Source of the DNA: Agarivorans sp. Toyoura001
GTDB lineage: Bacteria; Pseudomonadota; Gammaproteobacteria; Enterobacterales; Celerinatantimonadaceae
Reading direction: 5' to 3'
NCBI RefSeq assembly: GCF_005405585.1
Contig: NZ_BJEQ01000001.1
Location: 124,001-188,000, forward strand
Length of the DNA stretch: 64,000 bases
Below are positions 50,232 through 59,778 of this stretch, piece after piece. The notes under the pieces were generated by a model. The model saw only the letters and a program-made list of their open reading frames with translations. It was not told where the DNA came from and did no database searches. Each line of letters starts with the position of its first letter. The stretch's first letter is position 1. The position numbers and the translations under genes were made by a program.

Positions 50232-51374
50232 ATGAAAAATCTACCTTCGTATACACTAAAAGCAAGCGCAGCAATATTGCTCATGTCGGCTGCTAACCTT
50301 GCTTTAGCGGCTAACAAACCGGGCGACGATTTACCTTACTTTAACGCCCAACGAACAACTGCCCAGCCTACTGTTGAGGTGGCAGACTTCACAGGGAAAT
50401 CGCAACAACAACTGGCTACTTACCTAGCGGAACAACCTAGAGAACAAGCGCCTCAAAACATCATAAATAGCTTTAAAGTTGCGGTTGAAAACAACCGAAA
50501 AATTGCCCCTGAGTATACCGCAATGATGGAGCAACAAGCCGTTATCCGAGGCGTACCAGTAGAACAACTATTTGCTGAAGCCAGCATGATCGATTGGGCG
50601 GTGAACCAACAAATCATTAAATCGATGCAACAACAGCAAGCGGTTAAAGATATGAATGGCTGCACCACAGTAGCGTTTAACAATGGCATCGTTGGCCAAA
50701 CTAACGATTTAGCTATAGCCGCGTTAAGCGCAAATACCACCATAGTAAAAACGGATGACGTGATATTTTTACCTACCGATGGTGCTCACTTTCAAGGCAT
50801 GGGCAAACATGTAGGTATTGTGATTAATTTCTTAGGGGTAACCGCTGGCGAAGATGGTTTAGGTCGCAGTAACTTAGTCTCTACCGATGCAATATTTGCC
50901 GCAGCTACTGGCGCTAAATCTATTCAAGATTTTATTACAACCATTGAAGGGTACACTAGCATTACGCCGCTTAATTTCACTCTAGCAGATGACCAAGGTA
51001 ACCACGCCGCTATTCGTATCCATGCCGACGGTATGGAACTGCTTAGCGGTAATGAACGCGGTATCGGCCATGCTAATCATACCGAGCAGTTTAAACAAAC
51101 CATGCTAGACAACATGGGTAGCTTTAAAGCGAATCAAGCTTTCTTCAATACCTTCGCTCGTGAGCAAGCCGTCTTCTCTTTCTTAGATTACTCACCTGAG
51201 CTCAGTGTTGAATCTATGCAGTGGTTGTTTAACAAAAAGCCCATTAACCTCTCTAAATATCAGGGTAAAGACTTTGTTACTGTAGAGGCGATGGTATTCG
51301 ATGTTAAAAATGGCTGCGCCTATGTAAGCGGTGATAACCCTCGCTTTACCTCTTACAGTAAAACCTGTTTCTAA
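50232..51374 (+). CDS. Exported Ntn hydrolase, peptidase C45/acyltransferase-like
   Basis: A 380-residue protein with a signal peptide (cleavage near ALA-ANK, residue 27). It resembles the C45 family (penicillin acyltransferase, carcinine hydrolase). The block NGCTTVAFNNGIVGQTNDL has the Cys-Thr-Thr and G-Q-x-x-D pattern in which autocleavage frees Cys144 as N-terminal nucleophile. A propeptide of about 115 residues would precede it. Downstream FLGVTAGEDGLGRSNLV fits the family's oxyanion region. The substrate, perhaps an N-acylated amine or peptide, is unknown. Based on motif recall, not alignment. Confidence 0.68.
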   Translation: MKNLPSYTLKASAAILLMSAANLALAANKPGDDLPYFNAQRTTAQPTVEVADFTGKSQQQLATYLAEQPREQAPQNIINSFKVAVENNRKIAPEYTAMMEQQAVIRGVPVEQLFAEASMIDWAVNQQIIKSMQQQQAVKDMNGCTTVAFNNGIVGQTNDLAIAALSANTTIVKTDDVIFLPTDGAHFQGMGKHVGIVINFLGVTAGEDGLGRSNLVSTDAIFAAATGAKSIQDFITTIEGYTSITPLNFTLADDQGNHAAIRIHADGMELLSGNERGIGHANHTEQFKQTMLDNMGSFKANQAFFNTFAREQAVFSFLDYSPELSVESMQWLFNKKPINLSKYQGKDFVTVEAMVFDVKNGCAYVSGDNPRFTSYSKTCF

Positions 51375-51406
51375 TCGCTCTTTTATGGCGCTGTCAACAA
51401 GCAGCG

Positions 51407-52264
51407 CTATTCTCCTGTTTGAGTAAGTGCTTGCCAATTTTCCACCCGCTTTTGTGCAACTCCCGATTGCTCTAAGGCTTTTTGTACCAAACCCATACTA
51501 AACAAAATGTCTAAGCCTTGATCAATGGCTTCGGCAATTTTTTTGCCGCTAGGGTGTTGCTTCGACACCATAAAATGACGGCTTTGAGTAAAACTAACCT
51601 TGTAGTTGGGGATAGGTAAAAACACGCCATATTGATCATAAATGGCTAACTCAGAATTATTAGGAAACTCCAGAAAGGCAATGCTAATTCGCTCTTTACT
51701 CAACAAACCAAACAATGACTGATTACGATTAAGCTTCTTAATTTTAGTAAAACCAATTTGCTCAAGTTGAGCAATATCCTGATACCAGGTTTTACCAAGT
51801 GCAACCTGCGAGTCTAGAAGCTGCTCAATCTTTAGATCTTGCTCAAGTAAGGCCGAACCTTGTTTTACATAAAAGCCTTTCTCAAAGGTATTTTTAGCAA
51901 TAACTGCCCGCGACTTATAAGTGCTTGTATCAAACTCACTCTCCCAAATATCAGATTGATAAACGGCCACACTTCCCTTTTTTACTTCGCGAAGGCTGCG
52001 GCCTGTGTTAGGGGAATAGGTAAATACTAATGAATGGTTTAACGAACTTAAACTCAGTGCTTGCACCATTAACAATAGGCTCACTGTTGCTCGGTCAGAA
52101 ACCGCAGAACGGTAATCGGTGATTTTTGCAGGGTCTCCACCTTTCAGTTCCAACAGCTGTTGGTAGTTGCTGATAGTACCTATATCACCAATAATGCTTA
52201 CTTCTGTTGCAGCCACAGAGTGTAGGCTAAGACAAACTAAAACACTCGCTATCCACGCTCTCAC
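51407..52264 (-). CDS. Periplasmic solute-binding-like protein
   Basis: A 285-residue protein with a signal peptide (cleavage near VAA-TEV, residue 19) and the fold pattern of family-3 solute-binding proteins. It has a GSALLEQDLKIEQLLDSQVALGKTWYQD segment like the hinge-crossing part of amino-acid-binding proteins. The usual arginine ligand motif is not clear, so it may sense and not transport. No ABC transporter gene is nearby. It stands alone. Ligand unknown. Confidence 0.72.
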   Translation of the reverse strand: MRAWIASVLVCLSLHSVAATEVSIIGDIGTISNYQQLLELKGGDPAKITDYRSAVSDRATVSLLLMVQALSLSSLNHSLVFTYSPNTGRSLREVKKGSVAVYQSDIWESEFDTSTYKSRAVIAKNTFEKGFYVKQGSALLEQDLKIEQLLDSQVALGKTWYQDIAQLEQIGFTKIKKLNRNQSLFGLLSKERISIAFLEFPNNSELAIYDQYGVFLPIPNYKVSFTQSRHFMVSKQHPSGKKIAEAIDQGLDILFSMGLVQKALEQSGVAQKRVENWQALTQTGE

Positions 52265-52384
52265 TTACTCCCCTTTCATGCTATTTGCATGCTTATAGCC
52301 TGTAACTCACTCGCCACGGTAAACGACCTAAAACCTTTTAAGTGTAGTCAGCCTCACCGTCGGCATTGCGAAAGCAATAGCAGA

Positions 52385-52669
52385 CTAGCGCTTTGATTGG
52401 TTTTTAGTTGCTCTAACACGTTCAATAATAGTCAGAATAAGCACCCAGGACGCAAGAATGAAAGTAATAACATTAGCCACAAACACAGCCAAATCTTGAA
52501 TCAAGAAGCCGTATAACATCCATAAACCCACACCTGTAGTTAGAATGCTATACATCGACAAGGAAATACCTGAAACATTTTTGGTTTTAATAATTTGCAA
52601 TACTTGTGGCACGAAAGAAAAAGTGGTGCAAGCGGCAGCAATCAGGCCTAAAACAGTCAGTGCGGTCAT
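52385..52669 (-). CDS. SemiSWEET sugar transporter (PQ-loop protein)
   Basis: A 94-residue inner-membrane protein with three transmembrane helices, the single-unit form of SWEET transporters that works as a dimer. The PQ motif is in TTFSFVPQVLQIIKTKNV, and helix 3 has FVANVITFI. It lines up with the Leptospira SemiSWEET (TTVSFLPQVLRVVMTK). I prefer the ATG at 52669 over an upstream TTG because it gives the usual length. Sugar specificity cannot be judged. Ribosome binding site weak. Confidence 0.88.
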   Translation of the reverse strand: MTALTVLGLIAAACTTFSFVPQVLQIIKTKNVSGISLSMYSILTTGVGLWMLYGFLIQDLAVFVANVITFILASWVLILTIIERVRATKNQSKR

Positions 52670-52970
52670 AGTCAGTACATACAATAAAATTGGTAAACCA
52701 ATATATCAAAATACCGTTAAATCAGCCGAGTATAAATGCCTATGCACGTCACACTCTTAAAACTCTTTAGTTTTTGCATACTGATAAACTGGCGTACGAG
52801 CATTCACCTAAGCTCCATTTATTGCACCACAATAAAACAAAGGCACCAAAACGGTTCGAAATATATATTAAAATATCATATGAAAATCTATCAATCCCAC
52901 TATCACCACTAGCGAGCCCCAAATAGATGCAAGGGCATATTTTTTGCTTAATCATGCAAAAATAATATAA

Positions 52971-55109
52971 ATGGACTTAGGCTCAATGTATTTAACATCA
53001 CAAGAAAAACACTGGTTGCCCATATTTGGACAGACCGGAAAACTGGCCATGCGTAAAGCATGTTGGCTAAATAGAGAACGTAAAGAACAGCTAAAGCAAA
53101 CCTTTGAGAGCATTTCTAGCACGCGGGTAAAACTGCTGCATAGTTGGGCAAATACTCAATGGGACTTCTTACAAGACGCCATGTTTTATTTGGCCACCAA
53201 ACCGCTAGAACAACAGCCCGAAGTATTGTCTCAGCTGCTAAGCCGAAACAACGATTTTTCGGAGCTATTTATTGTAGACCTACAAGGTAAAGTTACCGCC
53301 AGCAGCTTCCAGCCACACACCGGACAAATAGCTGCCAGTAAACAAGCCCTAGAGCAAGGTATAGCAAAACAATTTCTGCACGGACCTTATCAAGATCCAC
53401 GCACACTTGCTCCTGGCGCATCTAGCTCAAAATTCCATGACCAAGTCACCTTAATGTTTTACCAACCGCTAGAGGTGAATGGTCAAATTGCCGGTTGCTT
53501 ATGCGGTCGGGTACCTAATGATGTATTAGGTGATTTAATTCAACGTGAAGCCGGACATATTTATAGCGAATCTGGCGATAACTACATCTTTATGGTTGAT
53601 GCAAACTTCGACCGCTCTATAAAACCAGGCATCGCTTTATCGCGATCCCGGTTTGAAGACAACACCTTTTCTCACGGCGAAAACCTTAAATCGGGCGTAA
53701 GTACCGATTGGGGGACAGTTAAAGTGGCTAAGCACACTGAGTTTGAGATCCGTTTTACCGATCCCGCCACGAAAGACCTACACCCTGGCGTGCGTGAAAC
53801 CATCAAGAATGGCAGCAATGTATTCATCGATTACCCCGGTTATTCTGATTACCGCCACATCCCCGTGGTAGGTAAAGGCATAACCTTTCAACTACGCGGT
53901 TCACCCGATGTGTGGGGTATGATGTGTGAAGCCGATTTGGAAGAGGTTTATCGTCACCGTTCACTCAGCCACAAGTTAAGTAATAAATACTTACTTAGCT
54001 CTCTATTTAGCATTGTGCCGCCGCTAGTAATCGCCAATCAATTCAGCTTAAGCGTGAATCAACTGGCCGGTTTACTGTTGCTGTTTTCAGCCCTTAGCTG
54101 GCTAGCGTTTAAGCAAATTGTTGCTGCACCTTTAGCTAAGCGTTTAGAGAAAATGAGTGGCGTCATTCAAACCATTGCCGAAGGTGATGGCGATTTAAAA
54201 CGTCGCCTAGATGCCAGCAGGTTTCGACCCGATGAAACCGGCGACCTAGGCCGCTGGATCAATAGCTTTATTGATAATCTAGAAGGCGTAGTAGGCGGTA
54301 TTATCTATGCCTCAAATGAAGTAAAACAAGTGAGTAGCTCAATGCTCCGCCGCTGTGGAGTGGTAGATAACTGCACTCAGCAAACATCAAACTCTATCGA
54401 TTCATTACTTAATCTCGCTCAACACCAACAAGGCGAAATTATCAAAGCCACTCAATCAGCAGAAAACCTACAACAAGTAATGAGCAATATGGTTGAAAGC
54501 GCCGAAACTGAATACCAACATGCAGTAGAAAATACCCAAGAGATCAAACGAATAGTTGAGGCATCAGCCAAAAGTGTTAACCACGTAAACAACGAAATGA
54601 AGCAGATTGAAGACATCGTTAAACTGATTACGGGTATTACAGAACAAACCAATCTTCTGGCCTTAAACGCCGCCATTGAAGCAGCCCGCGCAGGTGAACA
54701 CGGTAGAGGTTTCTCGGTGGTCGCCGATGAAGTAAGGCACCTTGCCACAAGAACATCGGAAGCCGCCAACCACATTGGTAACACCATGGGTAAGCTGCGT
54801 TCACAAACAGAGACCGCAGTGGACTACATGGAGCAAGGCGTTAAAAATGTCGACCAAAGCTCTGCCCTACTCGATTCCGGCCAACGTAGCGAAGAACTGC
54901 AACACGCAGTGGAAAGCATGTTTAACACCATTAACCTGATTGCCGGAAACAGCGAGCGGCATAGCGAAACCGCAGAGCAGGCTCAAGTCACCACCTCTTC
55001 GCTTGAACTGTCTTCGCAACAACTTACCCGCCGAACGACCTTGGTTAAAAACTCGATTATTCGCCTACATCAACTGGTGGAGCGTTTTGAGGTCACCAAA
55101 GCCGCTTAA
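52971..55109 (+). CDS. Methyl-accepting chemotaxis protein with N-terminal sensor and central TM hairpin
   Basis: A 712-residue chemoreceptor. The first 335 residues are a Cache/PDC-like sensor region ([18 protein letters not shown], then [12 protein letters not shown]) with no membrane segment before it. Two membrane helices follow close together (about 341-358 and 364-381), then a HAMP domain (to about 435) and a long signalling helix with the hairpin tip [20 protein letters not shown] and [13 protein letters not shown]. The sensor therefore seems to be in the cytoplasm, unlike classical Cache receptors. The ATG at 52971 or one five codons later could be the start. It is monocistronic, with a terminator at 55120. 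Confidence 0.92.
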   Translation: MDLGSMYLTSQEKHWLPIFGQTGKLAMRKACWLNRERKEQLKQTFESISSTRVKLLHSWANTQWDFLQDAMFYLATKPLEQQPEVLSQLLSRNNDFSELFIVDLQGKVTASSFQPHTGQIAASKQALEQGIAKQFLHGPYQDPRTLAPGASSSKFHDQVTLMFYQPLEVNGQIAGCLCGRVPNDVLGDLIQREAGHIYSESGDNYIFMVDANFDRSIKPGIALSRSRFEDNTFSHGENLKSGVSTDWGTVKVAKHTEFEIRFTDPATKDLHPGVRETIKNGSNVFIDYPGYSDYRHIPVVGKGITFQLRGSPDVWGMMCEADLEEVYRHRSLSHKLSNKYLLSSLFSIVPPLVIANQFSLSVNQLAGLLLLFSALSWLAFKQIVAAPLAKRLEKMSGVIQTIAEGDGDLKRRLDASRFRPDETGDLGRWINSFIDNLEGVVGGIIYASNEVKQVSSSMLRRCGVVDNCTQQTSNSIDSLLNLAQHQQGEIIKATQSAENLQQVMSNMVESAETEYQHAVENTQEIKRIVEASAKSVNHVNNEMKQIEDIVKLITGITEQTNLLALNAAIEAARAGEHGRGFSVVADEVRHLATRTSEAANHIGNTMGKLRSQTETAVDYMEQGVKNVDQSSALLDSGQRSEELQHAVESMFNTINLIAGNSERHSETAEQAQVTTSSLELSSQQLTRRTTLVKNSIIRLHQLVERFEVTKAA

Positions 55110-55119
55110 TGAAAACACA

Positions 55120-55151
55120 CTAAAATGCTTCCAAATCCGGGGGCATTTTAG
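55120..55151. terminator. Bidirectional hairpin between the chemoreceptor and GH13 genes
   Basis: CTAAAATGC / GCATTTTAG, a 9-bp stem with a 14-base loop, lies between two convergent genes. A-rich and T-rich arms supply U-tracts in both directions. Confidence 0.72.
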
Positions 55152-55163
55152 ATTCTTGGCTTC

Positions 55164-56882
55164 TTAACAGCTAGGCACCAACCAAAGCACTTGATAGGGT
55201 TTCAGTTTGCAACTGGCTAACTCAATAACGGTATCGCCCAACAAGTCTTCACACTCACCCAAATAAGCCTTTGGCAGTTGCGCATGATGCTCAACTTGTT
55301 GCGGGTACTTTGTTAAGTTAAATACCGCTAGGAGTGACTGCCTAGCAACAGTTTCATTATCTCTTGGCGCATCGCCACGCTGCAATACAAATAAAGCATC
55401 GCCACAGTCGTAAACCCGTTGCGCCGATTCAGGATGAAAAGCCCCAATGGTTTTACGTAAGGCCAATAAGTCACGATAACGTTGAAACACTTGGGCTTGT
55501 GAGCTGTGCTCTTGAGCAAGTAAAGCTTCAAACTCTTCACGCTGCCAACGGTGGCGGTTAATCGAGCGAGTTCGGCCAGTTTGCTCAACCAAGGTATGGT
55601 CATTAGCCGTAGCGGTTAAACTATGAATATACACACCCGGTATGCCTTGCAAACTCAACAGCAGTTTTTGGCTGCATAAAAAGCGCTCTACTTGCCATTG
55701 GTCTGAACCAGTACGGGTACCTTGCAGGGCATCAAATAATGAAATATTCAATTCATAAGGATTTTGTGTGCCGTCGCCGTTCGACTTCATACTCACAAAA
55801 CCACCAAAGTTGTGAACCGATTCGGCTAAATCTGTAATTTCATGCTTAGGAATGATTTGCTCTACCGCTCTCACGCCAATTCCGTCGTGCGATGCAACAA
55901 AGTTAAAATAGTTACAGCCTTTAGGCAGTGCGACTAAATCACGCGCCCAAGCCGTAAGGTAGTGTCCATTACCACGGTTTAAGGCATGTAATAACAGGGG
56001 TGGCAGTGCAAACTGGTAAACCATATGCGCTTCGTCACCTTGGCCAAAATAACTGATGTTTTCCTGATGAGGCACGTTAGTCTCGGTAATCAATACCAAG
56101 TTGGGATCCAACTGCTGCATAACCCAGCGCAGCAACTTCACTACTGAATGAGTTTGCGGTAAATGAATACAGTTGGTACCCAGTATCTTCCATACAAAGG
56201 CCACCGCATCTAGGCGCACAAATCGTGCACCTTGTTCTAAGTAGTAAATAAAAATATCGAGAAAGGCTAACATCACTTTTGGATTAGAAAAGTCTAGGTC
56301 GATTTGGTCGTCACTAAAGGTCGCCCAAACGTGTTTCAAACCTTCGCGCGTATACACATCAACAATCAGTGGGCTAGTTCTAGGGCGGGTTACCGCGCTG
56401 TAATCTAGCTTAGGATCAGACTCTACAAAGTAGTCTTTGCCCTCACCCGACCCATTCACAAAATCGTTAAACCACAAGCTTTGGCGCGAGCAATGATTCA
56501 TGACCAAATCAAACATAAGCTCAAAATCTTGGTTAAGTGTGGCAATATCACTCCAATCGCCAAGGTTGTAATTCACTTGTTTGTAGTCGATGACAGAAAA
56601 GCCATCATCTGAGCTAAATGGGAAAAACGGCAATATATGTACTGAGCTAATTAAACCAGATAGATATTCCCGCAAAAATTGATGCAAACTTTGCAAAGGC
56701 ATTAAACCCTTGCTGAGCACGCTATCGCCATAAGTAATGAGAATGAGATCTTGCTCAGACCATGCTTGATAACGAGGAAAGCTTGATTTAGCCCGCTCCA
56801 CTTTACTCAAGATTTGTTGGGCTAAATTTGTGTCTAGTTCTGTTCCGTAGATTTTAGTAAGCAGCTGCTCGAGTTCATCCAT
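55164..56882 (-). CDS. GH13_18 sugar phosphorylase, probably glucosylglycerate phosphorylase
   Basis: A 572-residue cytoplasmic GH13 enzyme of the sucrose-phosphorylase subfamily. Nucleophile D225 in GARFVRLDAVAFVWK, acid/base E267 in VLITETNVPHQ, transition-state D333 in VASHDGIGVR. HILPFFPFSSDDGFSVIDY near residue 82 is the subfamily signature. Members include sucrose, sucrose-6-phosphate, glucosylglycerol and glucosylglycerate phosphorylases. Given gpgS at 45126 and galU 0.4 kb away, I infer that it cleaves 2-O-glucosylglycerate with phosphate to glucose-1-phosphate and glycerate. Sucrose cannot be excluded. The upstream region has a LacI-operator-like site. Confidence 0.83.
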   Translation of the reverse strand: MDELEQLLTKIYGTELDTNLAQQILSKVERAKSSFPRYQAWSEQDLILITYGDSVLSKGLMPLQSLHQFLREYLSGLISSVHILPFFPFSSDDGFSVIDYKQVNYNLGDWSDIATLNQDFELMFDLVMNHCSRQSLWFNDFVNGSGEGKDYFVESDPKLDYSAVTRPRTSPLIVDVYTREGLKHVWATFSDDQIDLDFSNPKVMLAFLDIFIYYLEQGARFVRLDAVAFVWKILGTNCIHLPQTHSVVKLLRWVMQQLDPNLVLITETNVPHQENISYFGQGDEAHMVYQFALPPLLLHALNRGNGHYLTAWARDLVALPKGCNYFNFVASHDGIGVRAVEQIIPKHEITDLAESVHNFGGFVSMKSNGDGTQNPYELNISLFDALQGTRTGSDQWQVERFLCSQKLLLSLQGIPGVYIHSLTATANDHTLVEQTGRTRSINRHRWQREEFEALLAQEHSSQAQVFQRYRDLLALRKTIGAFHPESAQRVYDCGDALFVLQRGDAPRDNETVARQSLLAVFNLTKYPQQVEHHAQLPKAYLGECEDLLGDTVIELASCKLKPYQVLWLVPSC

Positions 56883-57296
56883 GTAGGGTCCTCAATAATG
56901 GCTTTTGATTCTCATCTAAGAACGTTTCCAATTACTGTGCCAATCACTCAATAATCAAACTCGATTCGCTGCACAATCATAAGTGACTGTATAAAAAGAC
57001 CTTTAATCAAATTGATTGCACTTAAAGCAACACTTATCTCTAAACCGCAAGGCGGGTCATCCGGCATCAATGCTCGCTTTTAACGCAAGCTAATGATGCA
57101 TTCATCTATTTCGCACCAACAAGGTGCAAGCACAACCTAGGTAACCCTTAAGTGATATCAAAGGAAAATCTATCATTCATCATAAAAACAAACACTTAGC
57201 ACTATAGTGGCCGCTTGCTGGCATCGCTCTTGCTGGGTAACAGTAGACGTTAATAAACCCGCACTCATTAAGAATGTAAGGTTACAAGGAGTTCCA
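56883..57296. other. Divergent control region between the GH13_18 gene and galU
   Basis: 414 bases with no gene. AAGAACGTTTCCA at 56918-56930 has the AACGTT core of LacI-family operators, 36 bases from the GH13_18 start. The rest is AT-rich. A GTG/ATG-led frame runs into galU from 57207 but lacks a ribosome binding site. Confidence 0.4.
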
Positions 57297-58127
57297 ATGA
57301 CCATGATAAAGAAATGTTTATTTCCCGTAGCTGGCTATGGTACCCGCTTTTTACCGGCCACTAAGTCTATGCCGAAAGAAATGCTTCCTATTGTAAACAA
57401 GCCACTCGTGCAATACGGCGTGGAAGAAGCGGTTGCCGCAGATATGAGCGACATGGCTTTTATTACCGGTCGAGGTAAACGCGCCATTGCCGACCACTTC
57501 GACATTAGTTATGAGTTAGAGAACGAGATTGCAGGCACCAGCAAGGAAGAGTACTTAAAAGAAATTCGCCACCTGGTCGACAATGTTAACTGTACCTACA
57601 CTCGCCAAAAGAAAATGATGGGATTAGGCCATGCGGTTCTTTGTGGCGAAACACTGATTGGCCAAGAACCTTTTGGCGTAGTGTTAGCCGACGATTTATG
57701 TTTTGGTGATGACGGTGGCGTATTGGCCCAAATGACCAAACTCTACGAACAATTCCGTTGCTCAATTATTGCCGTAATGGAGGTGCCCCTTGAAGAGGCT
57801 CATAAATACGGGGTCATTGAAGGTGAAGCCTTACGAGACGATTTATTCCGTGTTACTTCAATGGTAGAAAAACCCGCCAAAGGCGAAGAGCCCTCTAACC
57901 TTGCGGTAATTGGCCGCTATATTCTTACTCCCGATATTTTTAGCTTAATTCGCGATACCAAACCAGGGAAAAATGGCGAAATTCAATTAACCGATGCGCT
58001 GTTAACCCAGGCACAAAATGGTTGTGTAATGGCGTATAAATTTAAAGGGAAACGTTTTGATTGCGGCAGTGTTGAGGGCTTTGTTGAAGCCACCAATTAC
58101 TGCTTCGAGAACTTATACGGTAAGTAA
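57297..58127 (+). CDS. galU: UTP-glucose-1-phosphate uridylyltransferase GalU
   Basis: A 276-residue GalU that makes UDP-glucose. The ATG at 57297 follows AAGGAG by five bases, so I chose it over an upstream in-frame start. Nucleotide-binding G-Y-G-T-R-F-L-P-A-T-K-S-M-P-K-E-M-L-P (about 11-29), ADDLCF and the VEKPAKGEEPSNLAVIGRY block are typical. It supplies the glucosyl donor for GpgS and for polysaccharides, and its product glucose-1-phosphate pool could be fed by the GH13_18 phosphorylase encoded divergently. It ends at a hairpin that overlaps the next gene. Confidence 0.95.
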   Translation: MTMIKKCLFPVAGYGTRFLPATKSMPKEMLPIVNKPLVQYGVEEAVAADMSDMAFITGRGKRAIADHFDISYELENEIAGTSKEEYLKEIRHLVDNVNCTYTRQKKMMGLGHAVLCGETLIGQEPFGVVLADDLCFGDDGGVLAQMTKLYEQFRCSIIAVMEVPLEEAHKYGVIEGEALRDDLFRVTSMVEKPAKGEEPSNLAVIGRYILTPDIFSLIRDTKPGKNGEIQLTDALLTQAQNGCVMAYKFKGKRFDCGSVEGFVEATNYCFENLYGK

Positions 58128-58135
58128 GTACTAAC

Positions 58136-58167
58136 ACCAGTGCCAGCGTTAAGGCGTTGGCACTGGT
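58136..58167. terminator. Hairpin between galU and a convergent acetyltransferase gene
   Basis: ACCAGTGCCAGCG / CGTTGGCACTGGT, a 13-bp stem with one mismatch and a 6-base loop, eight bases after the galU stop. Its right half encodes the last residues of the convergent gene. Confidence 0.75.
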
Positions 58168-58637
58168 TCTACCAAAGCCGGTTGTAAATTAAACCCCATG
58201 TGAACCAGAGTATAACCGGTATAACGCTCTGGCCTTTTCCACACTACCTCAAAACGATGGCGCAAATAAAAGCTAAAGGCTTCTGAATTATCGGCAAATA
58301 AATGTAGAACCAATCGCGAACGCAAACTCTTAGCTAGCTCTAATAGCTGTGAGCCAATGCCTTTACGTTGCCAACTTGGCGACACAAATAATGCGATGAG
58401 CTTTTCGTCCATCAGTGCTAAAAAGCCGCAAACCTGTCCTGCCACTTCGGCAACCCAAACCTCAGATTTAAATTGGTACAAACGCTGCAGCGCGTCTTGT
58501 CGCTCCCACCAATATTTACCGGGCAAAAAATCATGTGCGCGCAAACTGGCAGCAAGCCAAATATCGCCAATTTCTTCGTAATCGTTTTGCTCGGCTTTGC
58601 GAAGTGTTAATCCCGCAGCGTTAGTAAAAGAGTTCAA
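58149..58637 (-). CDS. GNAT acetyltransferase, YjaB-like
   Basis: A 162-residue GNAT protein. The acetyl-CoA site is in ALFVSPSWQRKGIGSQLLELA (Q-R-K-G-I-G), with a C-terminal EAFSFYLRHRFEVV block. The N terminus (YEEIGDIWLAASLRAHDFLPGKYW) resembles E. coli YjaB (VAIWRRSVDATHDFL). No ATG is available near the N terminus, so a TTG at 58637 is used. The Pro-rich tail (VEPVPTP) is encoded by the galU terminator hairpin. Substrate unknown. Confidence 0.82.
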   Translation of the reverse strand: MNSFTNAAGLTLRKAEQNDYEEIGDIWLAASLRAHDFLPGKYWWERQDALQRLYQFKSEVWVAEVAGQVCGFLALMDEKLIALFVSPSWQRKGIGSQLLELAKSLRSRLVLHLFADNSEAFSFYLRHRFEVVWKRPERYTGYTLVHMGFNLQPALVEPVPTP

Positions 58638-58863
58638 AGGACTTGCTTCACTTTCTGTTCATAGATTAATCATTATGGGTAATAAGGAAAAATAGCAGTG
58701 TGAATTAGATCGTGTTCTCCTTGCTCATGCCCGACATAGATCACAAGGTGTTAACAAAATCACAAATGATTCGCTTAACACCTATCAACGTTTACTGGTT
58801 TCAGGTTTACAGAAGCCATAACCAAATGACAGTTTGACTCTGTGATGCTGCTTCAGTTAAGGC

Positions 58864-59190
58864 TTACGGTACTGGGGTAATAGTAGAGATGTCACAAAAG
58901 CTATTATATTGACGGGTTTGGGCTTCCAGTTTTACTTTCTTACCTGAACCAGCCAATTGGGTTAGCAATAAAGAGTATTCTTCAAACTGCGGGTGCTCAC
59001 TAAGTAAATACAAGCCCCCTTGGCTTGCGGGACAACTATTGATGCTAGGTGCAGGTAACACTGCAACCAAAAGGCCTTGTTTAACTTCTTTCACATTTTC
59101 GATACTTAACTGCGAAGGCAAATTAGCTAATTCAGCATGTGACGTTGATATAAACAGCAAGGAGGCAAACGCCAAAACAATTTTTCTCAT
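58864..59190 (-). CDS. Small exported protein of unknown function
   Basis: A 108-residue protein. The ATG at 59190 has GGAG seven bases upstream and gives a clean signal peptide (MRKIVLAFASLLFISTSHA). The mature part is about 89 residues, with two cysteines (in NSCPAS and SFCDIS) that could form a disulphide, and no known motif. It stands alone between acetyltransferase and a non-coding region. Confidence 0.75.
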   Translation of the reverse strand: MRKIVLAFASLLFISTSHAELANLPSQLSIENVKEVKQGLLVAVLPAPSINSCPASQGGLYLLSEHPQFEEYSLLLTQLAGSGKKVKLEAQTRQYNSFCDISTITPVP

Positions 59191-59778
59191 AAATATCTCC
59201 AACAACAACGAGGTTAATAATGCACTTAACCAACTTAGTTTACGCCAAACCAGCAAGCCGCCCTAGGTATTCACTGCATTTTTGCTAAACCAGCCACAGC
59301 AAAATAACCCTAAGAAAAAATTCATTACCGTTAGCAATAAAACATGAGGGAAATAATCTCCGCCAGCTACAGTTACTTACCGAGTTCGCCACTTTACAAG
59401 GTAGTTAGCGCGATACGCTTCAAAATCTCCTAAAAGCCGATTTAAAATGCATAAATACAAAACATCAGCAGATGCTATATTTTTTGTAAAAGTCTCTGGC
59501 AAATACGTTTAATATTATTTACTATTCGCTCAATTAACTCGTAACCAACTGTAAAAATAGAATTGTGGTTAAGATGTAGATTTTTTGCTCTTTTGATAAT
59601 GTAGCCATCACGGTGGTTTACATTTGACAAAAACGAGGAACAAACATGATTTTTTATTCTAGATTTACGCATATAAGTGACTAACCGACACGTCACCTTC
59701 TGAGCGTTTTTCAGCAAAATATATAATCGCAATCATCTATCGATTCACCCAAATTTAAGTAGCACAAGGAGTGTTTTT
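59191..59778. other. AT-rich non-coding region of about 590 bases
   Basis: No convincing gene. A leftward frame at 59475-59732 (85 codons) lacks a ribosome binding site and looks random. The right end must hold the promoter of the propeptide-like gene, which has AAGGAG ten bases before its ATG. I see no operator or hairpin worth naming. Confidence 0.5.

Noticed and set aside
59475-59732. Leftward 85-codon frame in an AT-rich gap
   Set aside because: It starts at TTG without a ribosome binding site and reads like random AT-rich translation (many Lys, Asn, Ile, Cys).
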